A stretch of DNA of 64,000 bases from JALZKA01 sp963721645 (lineage in GTDB: Bacteria > Actinomycetota > Thermoleophilia > Solirubrobacterales > 70-9): positions 558,001 to 622,000 of the forward strand of contig CAVRJK010000002.1 in assembly GCA_963721645.1 (NCBI GenBank), written 5' to 3'. The position numbers were made by a program, and so were the translations under genes. This document shows positions 41,846-50,078 of this stretch, one piece after another. The notes under the pieces are model-generated. The model searched no databases and was not told the DNA's origin. It saw only the letters and a list, made by a program, of their open reading frames with translations. Numbering within the stretch: position 1 is the stretch's first letter; each line of letters begins with the position of its first letter.

Positions 41846-43294
41846 ATGTCGAACGAGAGTCGTCAGGTGCGAGGTGCGGATTACGAGCGAGCCGGCGAGG
41901 GCTACATGGACAAGCGCCAGCTCCGTTCGGGCGCGGCCGGTTGGGTCCTGCTCGCGGGCCTAGGTATCGCCTACGTCATCTCGGGCGACTACGCGGGCTG
42001 GAACTTCGGCCTTGCCGAAGGTGGCTGGGGTGGTCTTTTGATCGCCACGATTTTGATGGCGATCATGTACACGTGCATGGTCCTCGGCCTCGCCGAGCTC
42101 TCCTCGAGTCTGCCGGTGGCCGGCGCGGGATACGGGTTTGCGCGACGGGCTCTCGGCCCCTTGGGCGGCTTCGCGACAGGAACGGCGATCCTCATCGAGT
42201 ACGCCATTGCACCTGCCGCAATCGTCATCTTCATCGGCGGGTATGTCGAGTCACTCGACATCCTCGGCATCGAGTCGGGGTGGCCGCTCTACCTCGCCTT
42301 CTACGCGATCTTCATTGGGATCCATCTCTACGGAGTGGGCGAAGCTCTGAAGCTGATATTCGTCATCACCGCGATTGCGGTGGTGGGACTTCTCGTCTTC
42401 GTCATCGCGATGATCCCCGAGTTCGACGCCTCCAATCTCACGGACATCGCGGCCACGGATGCAGGTGGCGCCAGCGACTTCATCCCGTTCGGGATCGCGG
42501 GGATCCTGTCGGCTTTCGTGTACGGGATCTGGTTCTTCCTGGCGATCGAGGGCGTTCCCCTGGCCGCCGAGGAAACGCGCGATCCCAAGAAGGACATGCC
42601 GAAGGGGATCATCGCCGGCATGATCGCGCTGCTCATTTTCGCGGCGCTGATCCTCACGCTTGCACCGGGCGGCGCCGGCGCTGAGGCGCTGTCGGACTCC
42701 GACAACCCGCTGCCCGACGCCCTTGGCATCGCCCACGGCAATAACGCGTTCGTGACCGAGTTCGTGAACTATGTCGGCCTGGCCGGCCTGGTGGCGAGCT
42801 TCTTCTCGATTATCTACGCGTACTCGCGTCAGCTCTTCGCGCTGTCGCGAGCCGGTTACCTGCCGCGCGCCCTCTCGGTGACGACTGGGCGCAAGACACC
42901 GGCGATCGCGCTGATCGTGCCCGGGGCCATCGGGTTCCTGCTCGCGGCGATCACCGAGGACGGGGCCACGATGATCAACATCGCCGTCTTCGGCGCCGCC
43001 GTCTCGTACGTGCTCATGACCCTGTCCCACATCGTCTTGCGTCGCAAGGAGCCTGATCTCGAGCGGCCCTACCGGACACCCGGCGGTGTCGCGACCACAG
43101 GCGTTGCATTCGTGCTCGCGATAGCCGCAGTCATTGCGACGTTCTTCGTGGACGAGAAGGCCGCGGGGATCACGGCGGGCGTCTTCCTCGTGGCTCTGGC
43201 CTACTTCTGGTTCTACAGTCGCCACCACCTGGTCGCCGACGCTCCCGAAGAGGAGTTCGACGCGATCGAGCGGGCCGAGTCCGAGCTCGCGTGA
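41846..43294 (+). CDS. APC-family amine permease, ethanolamine-permease type
   Basis: About 482 residues and 12 predicted membrane segments. GAAGWVLLAGLGIAYVISGD and AGWNFGLAEGGWGGLLIA at the start match the ethanolamine permease subgroup of the amino acid/polyamine/organocation superfamily; IEGVPLAAEETRDPKKDMPKG is the usual APC loop. It imports ethanolamine or a similar amine with protons. ATG 41846 has AGAGGAG 5 bases upstream. The next gene is GlnA4-like, 37 bp downstream, making an uptake plus gamma-glutamylation pair. Confidence 0.85.
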   Translation: MSNESRQVRGADYERAGEGYMDKRQLRSGAAGWVLLAGLGIAYVISGDYAGWNFGLAEGGWGGLLIATILMAIMYTCMVLGLAELSSSLPVAGAGYGFARRALGPLGGFATGTAILIEYAIAPAAIVIFIGGYVESLDILGIESGWPLYLAFYAIFIGIHLYGVGEALKLIFVITAIAVVGLLVFVIAMIPEFDASNLTDIAATDAGGASDFIPFGIAGILSAFVYGIWFFLAIEGVPLAAEETRDPKKDMPKGIIAGMIALLIFAALILTLAPGGAGAEALSDSDNPLPDALGIAHGNNAFVTEFVNYVGLAGLVASFFSIIYAYSRQLFALSRAGYLPRALSVTTGRKTPAIALIVPGAIGFLLAAITEDGATMINIAVFGAAVSYVLMTLSHIVLRRKEPDLERPYRTPGGVATTGVAFVLAIAAVIATFFVDEKAAGITAGVFLVALAYFWFYSRHHLVADAPEEEFDAIERAESELA

Positions 43295-43331
43295 TGATGC
43301 CTCGCACGGCGGGTCGTAGGCTCGAGGGAGG

Positions 43332-44660
43332 GTGAAGCTCGACGACCTGAAGAGCGCGGTCGCGGACGGCACGGTGGACACCGTGCTGCTCGCGATCGCC
43401 GATATGGAAGGGCGACTCCAGGGCAAGCGCCTGACCGCCTCGCATTTCCTCGACACCGTGCTCGAGCATGGTGCCGAGGGCTGCAACTACCTCCTGGCCG
43501 TGGACGTGGACATGGAGACCGTCTCCGGGTACGAGATGTCCTCGTGGGAGCGCGGTTACGGCGACTTCGAGATGACGCCGGATCTCGAAACTCTGCGGCC
43601 GATCCCGTGGCACCCCGGCACGGTGCTCGTCATGGCCGACCTCGGCTGGGCCGACGGCAAGGACGTCGTCGCCTCGCCGCGGCAGATCCTGAGACGTCAG
43701 CTCGACCGCCTTGCCGAGCGTGACCTGATCTGCAACGCGGGCACAGAGCTCGAGTTCATCGTTTTTCGTACTCCCTACGAAGAGGCGTGGCGGCGCGGCT
43801 ACCGCGACCTGGAGCCCGCGAACCTCTACAACACCGATTACTCGCTTTTGGGCACCGCACGGGTCGAGCCGCTGATCCGCCGCATCCGCAACGAGATGGC
43901 CGGCGCCGAGATGACGGTCGAGAACTCAAAGGGGGAGTGCAACCTCGGCCAGCACGAGATCAACTTCCTTTACGGACCGGCGCTTCGCACCGCCGACGAC
44001 CACGCGATCTACAAGAACGGCGTCAAGGAGATCGCGTCGCAGGAGGGTCACTCGATCACGTTCATGGCGAAGTGGAACGAGGCGGAGGGGAACTCGTGTC
44101 ATATCCATTGCTCGCTCGGCAACGAGAGCGGCGGGAATGCCTTTGGCGACGATCGCCAGATGTTCGACCGTTTCGTGGCCGGCCAGCTTGCCGCCCTGCG
44201 CGACCTCACGCTCTTCTATGCGCCTTACGTGAACTCCTACAAGCGCTTCGCCGAGGGCTCCTTTGCGCCCACCGCGGTGGCGTGGGGCGTCGACAACCGC
44301 ACCTGTGCGATGCGGGTCGTCGGCCACGGGCAGTCGCTCCGGGTCGAGAACCGTCTGCCCGGCGCCGACGTCAATCCCTATCTTGCGCTCGCCGCGATGA
44401 TCGCGGCCGGGCTCGACGGGATCGACCGGGAGCTCGAACTCGAACCGGCGCTCGAGGGCAACGCGTACACGTCTGACAAGGAGCGCGTCCCGACCAACCT
44501 TTACGACGCCCGCGACCTCTTCCGCGAGTCTGACCTGGCGCGCGACGCGTTTGGCCAAGAGGTTGTCGATCACTATCTGAATCACGCCCAGGTCGAGCTG
44601 GATGCGTTCGAGGCGGCGGTGACCGACTGGGAGAAGTACCGCGGCTTCGAGAGGCTTTAG
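43332..44660 (+). CDS. glutamine synthetase-like gamma-glutamylamide synthetase (GlnA4/PuuA type)
   Basis: 442 residues of GSI fold but not a typical GlnA: TELEFIVFRTPYEEAWRRGY, ENSKGECNLGQHEINFLYG, HSITFMAKWNEAEGNSCHIH and RFAEGSFAPTAVAWGVDNRTCA carry the metal, glutamate and ATP sites of the amine-specific subgroup (GlnA3/GlnA4, PuuA). It should join glutamate to an amine using ATP. GlnA4 is known in Streptomyces as gamma-glutamylethanolamide synthetase; the ethanolamine-type permease directly upstream favours that substrate. A C26 hydrolase and ALDH follow. GTG start 43332. Confidence 0.86.
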   Translation: MKLDDLKSAVADGTVDTVLLAIADMEGRLQGKRLTASHFLDTVLEHGAEGCNYLLAVDVDMETVSGYEMSSWERGYGDFEMTPDLETLRPIPWHPGTVLVMADLGWADGKDVVASPRQILRRQLDRLAERDLICNAGTELEFIVFRTPYEEAWRRGYRDLEPANLYNTDYSLLGTARVEPLIRRIRNEMAGAEMTVENSKGECNLGQHEINFLYGPALRTADDHAIYKNGVKEIASQEGHSITFMAKWNEAEGNSCHIHCSLGNESGGNAFGDDRQMFDRFVAGQLAALRDLTLFYAPYVNSYKRFAEGSFAPTAVAWGVDNRTCAMRVVGHGQSLRVENRLPGADVNPYLALAAMIAAGLDGIDRELELEPALEGNAYTSDKERVPTNLYDARDLFRESDLARDAFGQEVVDHYLNHAQVELDAFEAAVTDWEKYRGFERL

Positions 44661-44661
44661 G

Positions 44662-45381
44662 GTGGCCCGCCGCCCTGTCGTCGGCATCTCCGCCGCGCTC
44701 GAGAACGCAAGCTGGGTGGTCTGGCGAGACACCGAGGTAAACCTTTCGCAGCGCCATTACTCGGAGTGCGTCTCCGCGGCCGGTGCGATTCCCCTGCTTC
44801 TCCCGGCCGAGGAGGGGAGCGCTGCCGACCCGGGTGAGCTCTTGGATTTGCTGGACGCGCTTGTCCTATCGGGCGGCGCCGACCTTGACCCCGCGAGCTA
44901 CGGCGCCGAACCTCACCCCAAGAGCCTCGGCTTCAAGGCCGAGCGCGACCGCTTCGAGATCGCGCTTTGCCGAGAAGCGATCGCGCGCGATATGCCGGTC
45001 CTCGGCATCTGCCGGGGGACGCAGCTCCTGAACGTGGCGTGCGGAGGCACGCTCGACCAGCACATCGGTGACGGGACGCAACATGTCGAGACGCCAGGGA
45101 CATTTTCGAGCCATGAGGTTCGCCTGGACCCCACATCGCTTGCAGCGCGCGTGATCGGAACCGAGGGATGCGAGGTCCGCTCACACCACCATCAGGGGAT
45201 CGGGCGGCTAGGCGAGGGATTGGTCGCCTCGGGCTGGTCCGTGCCCGACGACCTGATCGAGGCGATCGAGATCCCCGACCGCTCGTTTTGCGTGGGCGTC
45301 ATGTGGCACCCCGAAGAGGTTCGCCACGGCGCGCCGTTCGAGGCTCTTGCCGAGGCCGCTCGCCAAGGGGTTGCCGCATGA
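44662..45381 (+). CDS. gamma-glutamyl hydrolase, peptidase C26 (PuuD-like)
   Basis: 239 residues of class I glutamine amidotransferase fold. GICRGTQLLNVACGGTL holds the nucleophile Cys, VLSGGADLDPASYG the oxyanion loop, and SHHHQGI plus MWHPEE the catalytic His/Glu. This is the PuuD type that cuts gamma-glutamyl-GABA. In this operon it would release glutamate from the oxidised gamma-glutamyl product. GTG 44662 starts 2 bases after the synthetase stop, and its own stop overlaps the ALDH start (ATGA). Confidence 0.88.
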   Translation: MARRPVVGISAALENASWVVWRDTEVNLSQRHYSECVSAAGAIPLLLPAEEGSAADPGELLDLLDALVLSGGADLDPASYGAEPHPKSLGFKAERDRFEIALCREAIARDMPVLGICRGTQLLNVACGGTLDQHIGDGTQHVETPGTFSSHEVRLDPTSLAARVIGTEGCEVRSHHHQGIGRLGEGLVASGWSVPDDLIEAIEIPDRSFCVGVMWHPEEVRHGAPFEALAEAARQGVAA

Positions 45382-46736
45382 CTCTCGCGATCGTCGAGCC
45401 CGCGACAGAGCAGGTGATGGCCGAGGTGCCGCGGGCCGGCGTGGAAGAGGTCGACGCCGCCGTGGCTGCGGCCAAGGCTGCCTTTCCCGCGTGGCGCGCA
45501 GTGTCGCCCGGGGATCGCCAAACGATCCTTCGCCGCCTGGCCGACTGCCTCGAGGCCGAGTCGGATGCCCTGGCGACGCTCGAGGCGCGAAACGCGGGAA
45601 AGCCAATCTCGGACGCCCGAGGCGAGATCGGGATGGTCGTCGAGTGCTTCCGCTACTACGCGGCGGCCCCTGAGCGGCTCACGGGGCACACGATCCCTGT
45701 CGCGGGCGGAGTCGACCTGACCTTCCGCGAGCCGCTCGGCGTGGTGGGCCTGATCGTGCCGTGGAACTTCCCGCTCGTGATCACCTCCTGGAAGACGGCG
45801 CCGGCCTTGGCAGCGGGCAACACGGTTGTGCTCAAGCCGGCGGAGCTGACTCCCCTGACCGCGATCGAACTCGAGCGGATAGCGCTGGAGGCCGGTTTGC
45901 CCGAGGGCGTGTTCAACGTGGTCGCCGGGCCGGGCTCGGTGTGCGGGAAACGCCTGGTCGAGCATCCGGACGTGGCAAAGATCGCCTTCACCGGATCGAC
46001 CGAGGTCGGACGGGGCATTGCGCAAGGAGCGGCTGGGACGATCAAGCGGGTAACGCTCGAGCTCGGCGGCAAGTCGGCAAACGTCGTCTTTGCCGACGCA
46101 GACATCGAGGCGGCCGGACGCGCGGCACCGGCTGGCGTGTTCGGCAACGCGGGCCAGGACTGCTGCTCGCGTTCGCGCATCCTGGTCGAGAGCTCCGTAA
46201 TGGATGACTTCCTCTCGGTTATGGAGAGCGCTGTCGGCGAGATTCGAGTTGGAGACCCGCTGTCCGAGGAGACGGGGATGGGTCCGCTCATCTCGGCGGG
46301 GCAGCGCGAGACCGTCAGTTCCTTCGTTACCGAGAGCGATGTCGCGTTCCGCGGTTCGGCTCCCGAGGGGGACGGCTTCTGGTTCCCGCCGACCGTTCTT
46401 GCGCCGATGTCCAACGACGATCGCGCGTCGCGCGAAGAGATCTTCGGGCCGGTTGCGAGCGTCATCCCGTTCACCGGCGAGGAGGAGGCGATCCGGCTTG
46501 CGAACGAGACGATCTACGGACTTTCGGGCTCGATCTGGACACGGGACGGGTCCAGGGCCCTTCGGGTCGCGCGGGCGATCGACACGGGCGTCCTCTCGAT
46601 CAACTCGCACTCGTCGGTGCGGATCTCAACCCCGTTCGGCGGCTTCAAGCAGTCGGGGGTCGGTCGCGAGCTGGGCCCTGATGCACTCGAGGCCTATACG
46701 GATGTAAAGAACGTCTATATCGCGACGGAGGCCTGA
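45378..46736 (+). CDS. NAD-dependent aldehyde dehydrogenase
   Basis: About 452 residues from ATG 45378, which overlaps the hydrolase stop; the frame extends back to 45168 inside that gene. IVPWNFPLVITSWKTAPALAAGN, FTGSTEVGRGIAQGA, LELGGKSANVVFADADIE (catalytic Glu) and FGNAGQDCCSRSRILVE (catalytic Cys) are standard. It should oxidise a gamma-glutamyl aldehyde to the acid, as PuuC does, or another aldehyde. It is short for the family (480-500) because the N-terminal arm is trimmed. Coupled to the following SDR. Confidence 0.91.
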   Translation: MTLAIVEPATEQVMAEVPRAGVEEVDAAVAAAKAAFPAWRAVSPGDRQTILRRLADCLEAESDALATLEARNAGKPISDARGEIGMVVECFRYYAAAPERLTGHTIPVAGGVDLTFREPLGVVGLIVPWNFPLVITSWKTAPALAAGNTVVLKPAELTPLTAIELERIALEAGLPEGVFNVVAGPGSVCGKRLVEHPDVAKIAFTGSTEVGRGIAQGAAGTIKRVTLELGGKSANVVFADADIEAAGRAAPAGVFGNAGQDCCSRSRILVESSVMDDFLSVMESAVGEIRVGDPLSEETGMGPLISAGQRETVSSFVTESDVAFRGSAPEGDGFWFPPTVLAPMSNDDRASREEIFGPVASVIPFTGEEEAIRLANETIYGLSGSIWTRDGSRALRVARAIDTGVLSINSHSSVRISTPFGGFKQSGVGRELGPDALEAYTDVKNVYIATEA

Positions 46737-47488
46737 TGCCGGGAAGGCTCGAAGGGAAGGTGTGTGTGATCACGGGCGCGGCAAGCGGCATCGGCGCCGA
46801 GTCCGCCCGGCGGTTCGCAGAAGAAGGCGCCCGGGTTGTCGGCGTCGACATCAGCCCTGGCGCGTCCGGTGATCTGGCGCTCGAGTGCGACGTCACGCTC
46901 GAGTCGGAGGTCGAGCGGATGTACGAGCGCGTTCGCGAGGAGATGGGCGGCGTGGATGTCCTCTTCAACAACGTCGGCATCAATCCGACCGCTGACACTT
47001 CCGTCGTCGAGACGACGCTCGAGGCTTGGCAGACCGTCCAGGACGTCAATGTGCGCTCCGTCTTTCTTTGCTGCAAGCACGGCATCCCGCACCTGATCGA
47101 GAGCGGTGGAGGCTCCGTGATCAACACGGCCTCGTTCGTCGCGATCATGGGCGCCGCCGTCTCGCAGATCTCCTATACGGCCTCGAAGGGCGCTGTTTTG
47201 TCGATGTCGCGCGAGCTCGGCGTGGAGTTCGCGGACCGTGGGGTGCGCGTGAACGCTCTCTGCCCGGGACCCGTCAATACGCCGCTCCTGCAAGAGCTCT
47301 TCTTGAAGGATCCGGAGCGCGCCGCAAAACGCCTCGTGCACATACCCATGGGCCGGTTCGGCGAGGCCGAGGAGATCGCCAATGCCGCCCTGTTCCTGGC
47401 CTCGGACGAGTCGAGCTTCGTTACCGCGACGACGTTCATGGCCGACGGCGGCATTTCGGGCGCCTACCTGACGCCGAGCCAGGTCTGA
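46736..47488 (+). CDS. SDR family oxidoreductase
   Basis: 250 residues with ITGAASGIGAES cofactor loop, NNVG (instead of NNAG), the Ser-Tyr-Lys triad (Ser near INTASF, YTASK) and PGPVNTPLL. Its ATG overlaps the ALDH stop (TGATG), so it belongs to the amine operon. In a gamma-glutamylethanolamide route it could oxidise the terminal alcohol to an aldehyde, which gives ALDH its substrate; that is a pathway inference, as SDR substrates cannot be read from sequence. Confidence 0.88.
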   Translation: MPGRLEGKVCVITGAASGIGAESARRFAEEGARVVGVDISPGASGDLALECDVTLESEVERMYERVREEMGGVDVLFNNVGINPTADTSVVETTLEAWQTVQDVNVRSVFLCCKHGIPHLIESGGGSVINTASFVAIMGAAVSQISYTASKGAVLSMSRELGVEFADRGVRVNALCPGPVNTPLLQELFLKDPERAAKRLVHIPMGRFGEAEEIANAALFLASDESSFVTATTFMADGGISGAYLTPSQV

Positions 47489-47504
47489 CTCCCCGGCCTG
47501 CGGA

Positions 47505-48218
47505 TTACGCCCTTTCCAGTGCCGTTTCCAGGAATCGCCCGCAGAGGCCGCGCCCAAGCCGGTTCCACTCGCCGATCCGCCCGAGGGTCTGAGCGCTCAA
47601 TGTGTCGGGATCGACACCGATCTGCACCGCGTCCTCGTCGACCGCGTAGTTGACGGCCCAACTCACGGCATCGACCTCGGTGACCTCTGCGTGAAACTGG
47701 ATGCCCCAGGCCCGGTCCCCGATCCTGTAGGCCTGAAGCGCGAGTGGGCTTTCGGCCAGCCGAACGGCGCCAGGTGGCAGCGGGGAGCGGTACGAGTGCC
47801 ACTGGAACGCCTCGAAGATGGGCGGCAGGCCGCCGATGACCGGGTCGGCCAACCCCTCGGGCGTCACCTCGACGTCCAGCCAGCCGATCTCCGGCCGGGG
47901 CGAGCGCTCGGCCTTTGCGCCCGCCGACTCTGCCAGGAGCTGTGATCCAAGGCACACGCCCATGGTGGGCACCCCGGAGTCGAGGAGCCTTCTGAGGAGC
48001 TCCTTTTCGGTTTGCAACCACGGGTGTTCGGAGTCCTGGTCGGCATGCATGGCGCCGCCGAACGAGATGACGGCGTCGTAGCCGAGCGTGTCGGCAGGCG
48101 GCGGTTCTCCGGACGGCAAAAGCCACGCGTCCAGCTCCCAGCCCCTGGCGAGAGCTTCGTCGTGAAAGACGCCGGCCCCGGCGTCATTTTGATGGACGAT
48201 CGCAAGCGCTCGCGGCAC
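47505..48218 (-). CDS. class I glutamine amidotransferase-like protein
   Basis: About 237 residues from GTG 48218, which has GAGGAAGG 7 bases upstream; the frame extends to 48338 without similarity. GVCLGSQLLAESAG holds the nucleophile Cys, FGGAMHADQD the oxyanion strand and IQFHAEVTEVD the His/Glu pair. It stands alone without a synthetase domain, like GMP synthase-type free GATase proteins (YfeJ/GAT1-like) that may be gamma-glutamyl hydrolases. Convergent with the SDR operon. It could be a second gamma-glutamyl hydrolase but that is untested. Confidence 0.83.
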   Translation of the reverse strand: MPRALAIVHQNDAGAGVFHDEALARGWELDAWLLPSGEPPPADTLGYDAVISFGGAMHADQDSEHPWLQTEKELLRRLLDSGVPTMGVCLGSQLLAESAGAKAERSPRPEIGWLDVEVTPEGLADPVIGGLPPIFEAFQWHSYRSPLPPGAVRLAESPLALQAYRIGDRAWGIQFHAEVTEVDAVSWAVNYAVDEDAVQIGVDPDTLSAQTLGRIGEWNRLGRGLCGRFLETALERA

Positions 48219-48235
48219 GACCGGGCCTTCCTCGG

Positions 48236-48649
48236 CTAGTGCCGGTAGTAGGGCTTCACGTGCCGGTATCGCTGGTAGCGCAAGCCGAGCACGGTCAGGT
48301 AGATCGACGAGGCGAGGAGCGCGATCAGGGACAGCCAACTGACGAACTCCGCCTCGAAGTCCCAGTAGGGGTCAGATACCCAGGTCCACCAAGATGGAAG
48401 GAGATGGACCGCGATGAGACCAATGGTCGTTACGGCCCCCACGATTGCGGAAACCTCGGGCGCGAGCGGCGATCGATTGAGGGCCAGCCACGTCGATCCG
48501 GCAATCAGCGCAAACCCGGTTGCACCCACGAGGCTGGAGGATCCGGGGAGCTCTCGGCTCGCCTGCAGCGCCGCGTGGTCCAGCGTGTGGATAACCAGGA
48601 GGCCGAGCACGACCAGGTTGGCCTTTGTGAGGGTTGAGAGCGAACTCAT
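48236..48649 (-). CDS. small membrane protein
   Basis: 137 residues with four hydrophobic segments: NLVVLGLLVIHTLDHAAL, SLVGATGFALIAGSTWLAL, AIVGAVTTIGLIAVHLLP and FVSWLSLIALLASSIYLTVLG. His residues lie near segment ends (HTLDHA, AVHLLP), and the C-terminus is basic and His/Tyr rich. No family recognised. The stop is 18 bp before the GATase start, so the two may be co-transcribed. Divergent from the moaA leader. Confidence 0.68.
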   Translation of the reverse strand: MSSLSTLTKANLVVLGLLVIHTLDHAALQASRELPGSSSLVGATGFALIAGSTWLALNRSPLAPEVSAIVGAVTTIGLIAVHLLPSWWTWVSDPYWDFEAEFVSWLSLIALLASSIYLTVLGLRYQRYRHVKPYYRH

Positions 48650-48685
48650 CGGCTAGTCAGGGTAGGGGGACGAGATCGTGCGTTT

Positions 48686-48862
48686 ATGAATGACCACTTA
48701 TGGGTATGCGCACGAGTCGCCCGCTTGGATGCCTCGGTGGGACCTCACCCGGTTACCAGCTTCTTCGCAACGGCAACGACGCCAAGCGACTTTCGTACAT
48801 CTGAATCCAGTCCGGATCCGTACAGGTGTTGGGGCGGCCTTGCGGGAGGCCGCCCTTTTTTT
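48686..48862 (+). ncRNA. candidate structured leader/attenuator RNA of moaA
   Basis: A gene-free stretch that folds by eye. An outer stem pairs AGTC + GCTTGG (48715-48728, with a bulge) with CCAAGCGACT (48782-48791). Inside it GGTG (48736-48739) pairs with CACC (48746-48749). A strong intrinsic terminator closes it at 48832-48862. moaA starts 34 bases after the terminator, so read-through must be controlled or moaA needs another promoter. moaA is the gene controlled by the Moco riboswitch in some bacteria; I cannot confirm that consensus here. Short frames across it have no family similarity. Confidence 0.5.
48832..48862 (+). terminator. strong intrinsic terminator before moaA
   Basis: GGGCGGCC (48832-48839) and GGCCGCCC (48848-48855) form a perfect 8-bp GC stem with an 8-base loop, followed by seven T (48856-48862). 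It is the clearest rho-independent terminator in the window, and it faces the moaA direction. Confidence 0.88.
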
Positions 48863-48895
48863 GTTGCCCCGGTCGCGGCTGTCAAGCTTCACGTT

Positions 48896-49888
48896 GTGCC
48901 GGATCTCCTGAAAGACGCCCACGGCCGGGTGATCTCCGACCTGCGGGTCTCGGTCACGGATCGCTGCAACTTCCGCTGCCGCTACTGCATGCCCGCCGAA
49001 GGCATGAAGTGGCTCGAGCGCTCCGAGGTCCTGTCGTTCGAGGAGATCGAACGCCTGGTTGGGGTTCTCGTCGGCATGGGTGTCGAGGATGTGCGTCTTA
49101 CAGGCGGCGAGCCGCTGGCGCGAAAGGACTTCCCCGTCCTCGTCTCGATGCTTCGGGAGATCGATGGCATCCGCGACCTGTCGGTGACGACAAACGGCTA
49201 TCTGCTGGAGCGAGACGCGGCAGCGTTGGTGGATGCGGGGATCGACCGGATCAACGTCTCGGTGGATTCGCTGGCTCGCGACCGCTTCCACGAGATCACC
49301 CGGCGCGACGCGCTGCCGCAGGTCTTGCGAGGCCTGGAGGCAATCGCGGCTTTCGAACAGGTACGACCCATCAAGGTGAACGCAGTCGCCATCCGCGACT
49401 TCACTGAAACGGAGGTCTACCGCTTCGCCGAGATGGCCCGGACGACCGACTTCCAGGTGCGCTTCATCGAGTTCATGCCCCTCGACGGCGACCGGGCGTG
49501 GGATCGCTCACAGGTTCTGACGGGCGACGAGGTCCGCGCATTGATCCACGAGCGCTATCCGCTGGAGGCGCGCGAGCGTGAGCCGCACGCCACCGCACGC
49601 GTCTACGGCTTTGCCGACGGGAAGGGCGAGATCGGCTTCATCAACCCCGTCTCGCAGCCGTTTTGCGCCGACTGCAACCGCATCCGCCTGACGGCCGACG
49701 GCGAGTTGCGCACCTGCCTCTTCTCGATGCATGAGACCAATCTGCGCGACCCGATGCGCGACGGAGCAAGCGACGCCGAGCTCGCCGAGGTCATCCGCGA
49801 CGCCGTCTGGCGCAAGGAGCTCAAGCATCATGTGAACGAGCCCGGCTTCCGCGCCCCGGCGCGCTCGATGAGCGCCATCGGCGGCTAG
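48896..49888 (+). CDS. moaA: GTP 3',8-cyclase
   Basis: About 330 residues from GTG 48896. The radical SAM cluster motif CNFRCRYC is near residue 20, RLTGGEPLARKD follows, and the second iron-sulfur site is FCADCNRIRLTADGELRTC. The protein ends in the conserved Gly-Gly (SAIGG). It performs the first step of molybdopterin synthesis, GTP to cyclic dehydro-GTP, with MoaC (62368) as partner. The frame is open to 48686 but that crosses the terminator, so the later GTG is chosen. Confidence 0.95.
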   Translation: MPDLLKDAHGRVISDLRVSVTDRCNFRCRYCMPAEGMKWLERSEVLSFEEIERLVGVLVGMGVEDVRLTGGEPLARKDFPVLVSMLREIDGIRDLSVTTNGYLLERDAAALVDAGIDRINVSVDSLARDRFHEITRRDALPQVLRGLEAIAAFEQVRPIKVNAVAIRDFTETEVYRFAEMARTTDFQVRFIEFMPLDGDRAWDRSQVLTGDEVRALIHERYPLEAREREPHATARVYGFADGKGEIGFINPVSQPFCADCNRIRLTADGELRTCLFSMHETNLRDPMRDGASDAELAEVIRDAVWRKELKHHVNEPGFRAPARSMSAIGG

Positions 49889-49941
49889 CCGCCGGCGCCT
49901 GCCCCCAAAAGTGCAGCCCGCGGGGCGACGACGGCACGGCC

Positions 49942-50042
49942 GGGGTCTGACCCCACGAACGAGCACGGTCGGGCCACACCGGGGTCTGACCCCAAAAAGC
50001 AGCCGCGGCTGGTGCAGCGAGAGGCCCTGGGGGTCTGACCCC
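49942..50042. repeat. three GGGGTCTGACCCC palindromes
   Basis: Perfect 13-bp palindromes at 49942-49954, 49981-49993 and 50030-50042, spaced 39 and 49 bp apart, between moaA and the Mop-domain regulator. A fourth copy (GGGGTCAGACCCC, the other centre base) lies inside the oxidoreductase gene at 59385-59397. Their function is unknown; they may be interspersed repeats or hairpins. Confidence 0.75.
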
Positions 50043-50055
50043 ACGGGACAAGCGT

Positions 50056-50078
50056 CTGCCTATGCAATGCTTAGGCAG
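50056..50078. promoter_or_regulatory. inverted repeat at the start of the Mop-domain regulator (candidate operator)
   Basis: CTGCCTA (50056-50062) and TAGGCAG (50072-50078) are perfect inverted arms around 9 bases, and the ATG follows at once at 50079. This suggests a leaderless message with an operator over the promoter, likely autoregulation by the encoded HTH protein. Confidence 0.55.

Noticed and set aside
42251..43486. 411-residue minus-strand frame opposite the permease
   Set aside because: Charged, low-complexity translation of the complement of a 12-helix permease; no domain.
45192..46610. Long minus-strand frame opposite the aldehyde dehydrogenase
   Set aside because: The plus strand has a complete ALDH with all catalytic motifs; the opposite frame is the usual GC-rich mirror ORF.
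48736..48749. T-box leader motif in the moaA leader (GGTGGGACC)
   Set aside because: The conserved T-box sequence and specifier stem are not present, and moaA is not an aminoacyl-tRNA or amino acid gene.
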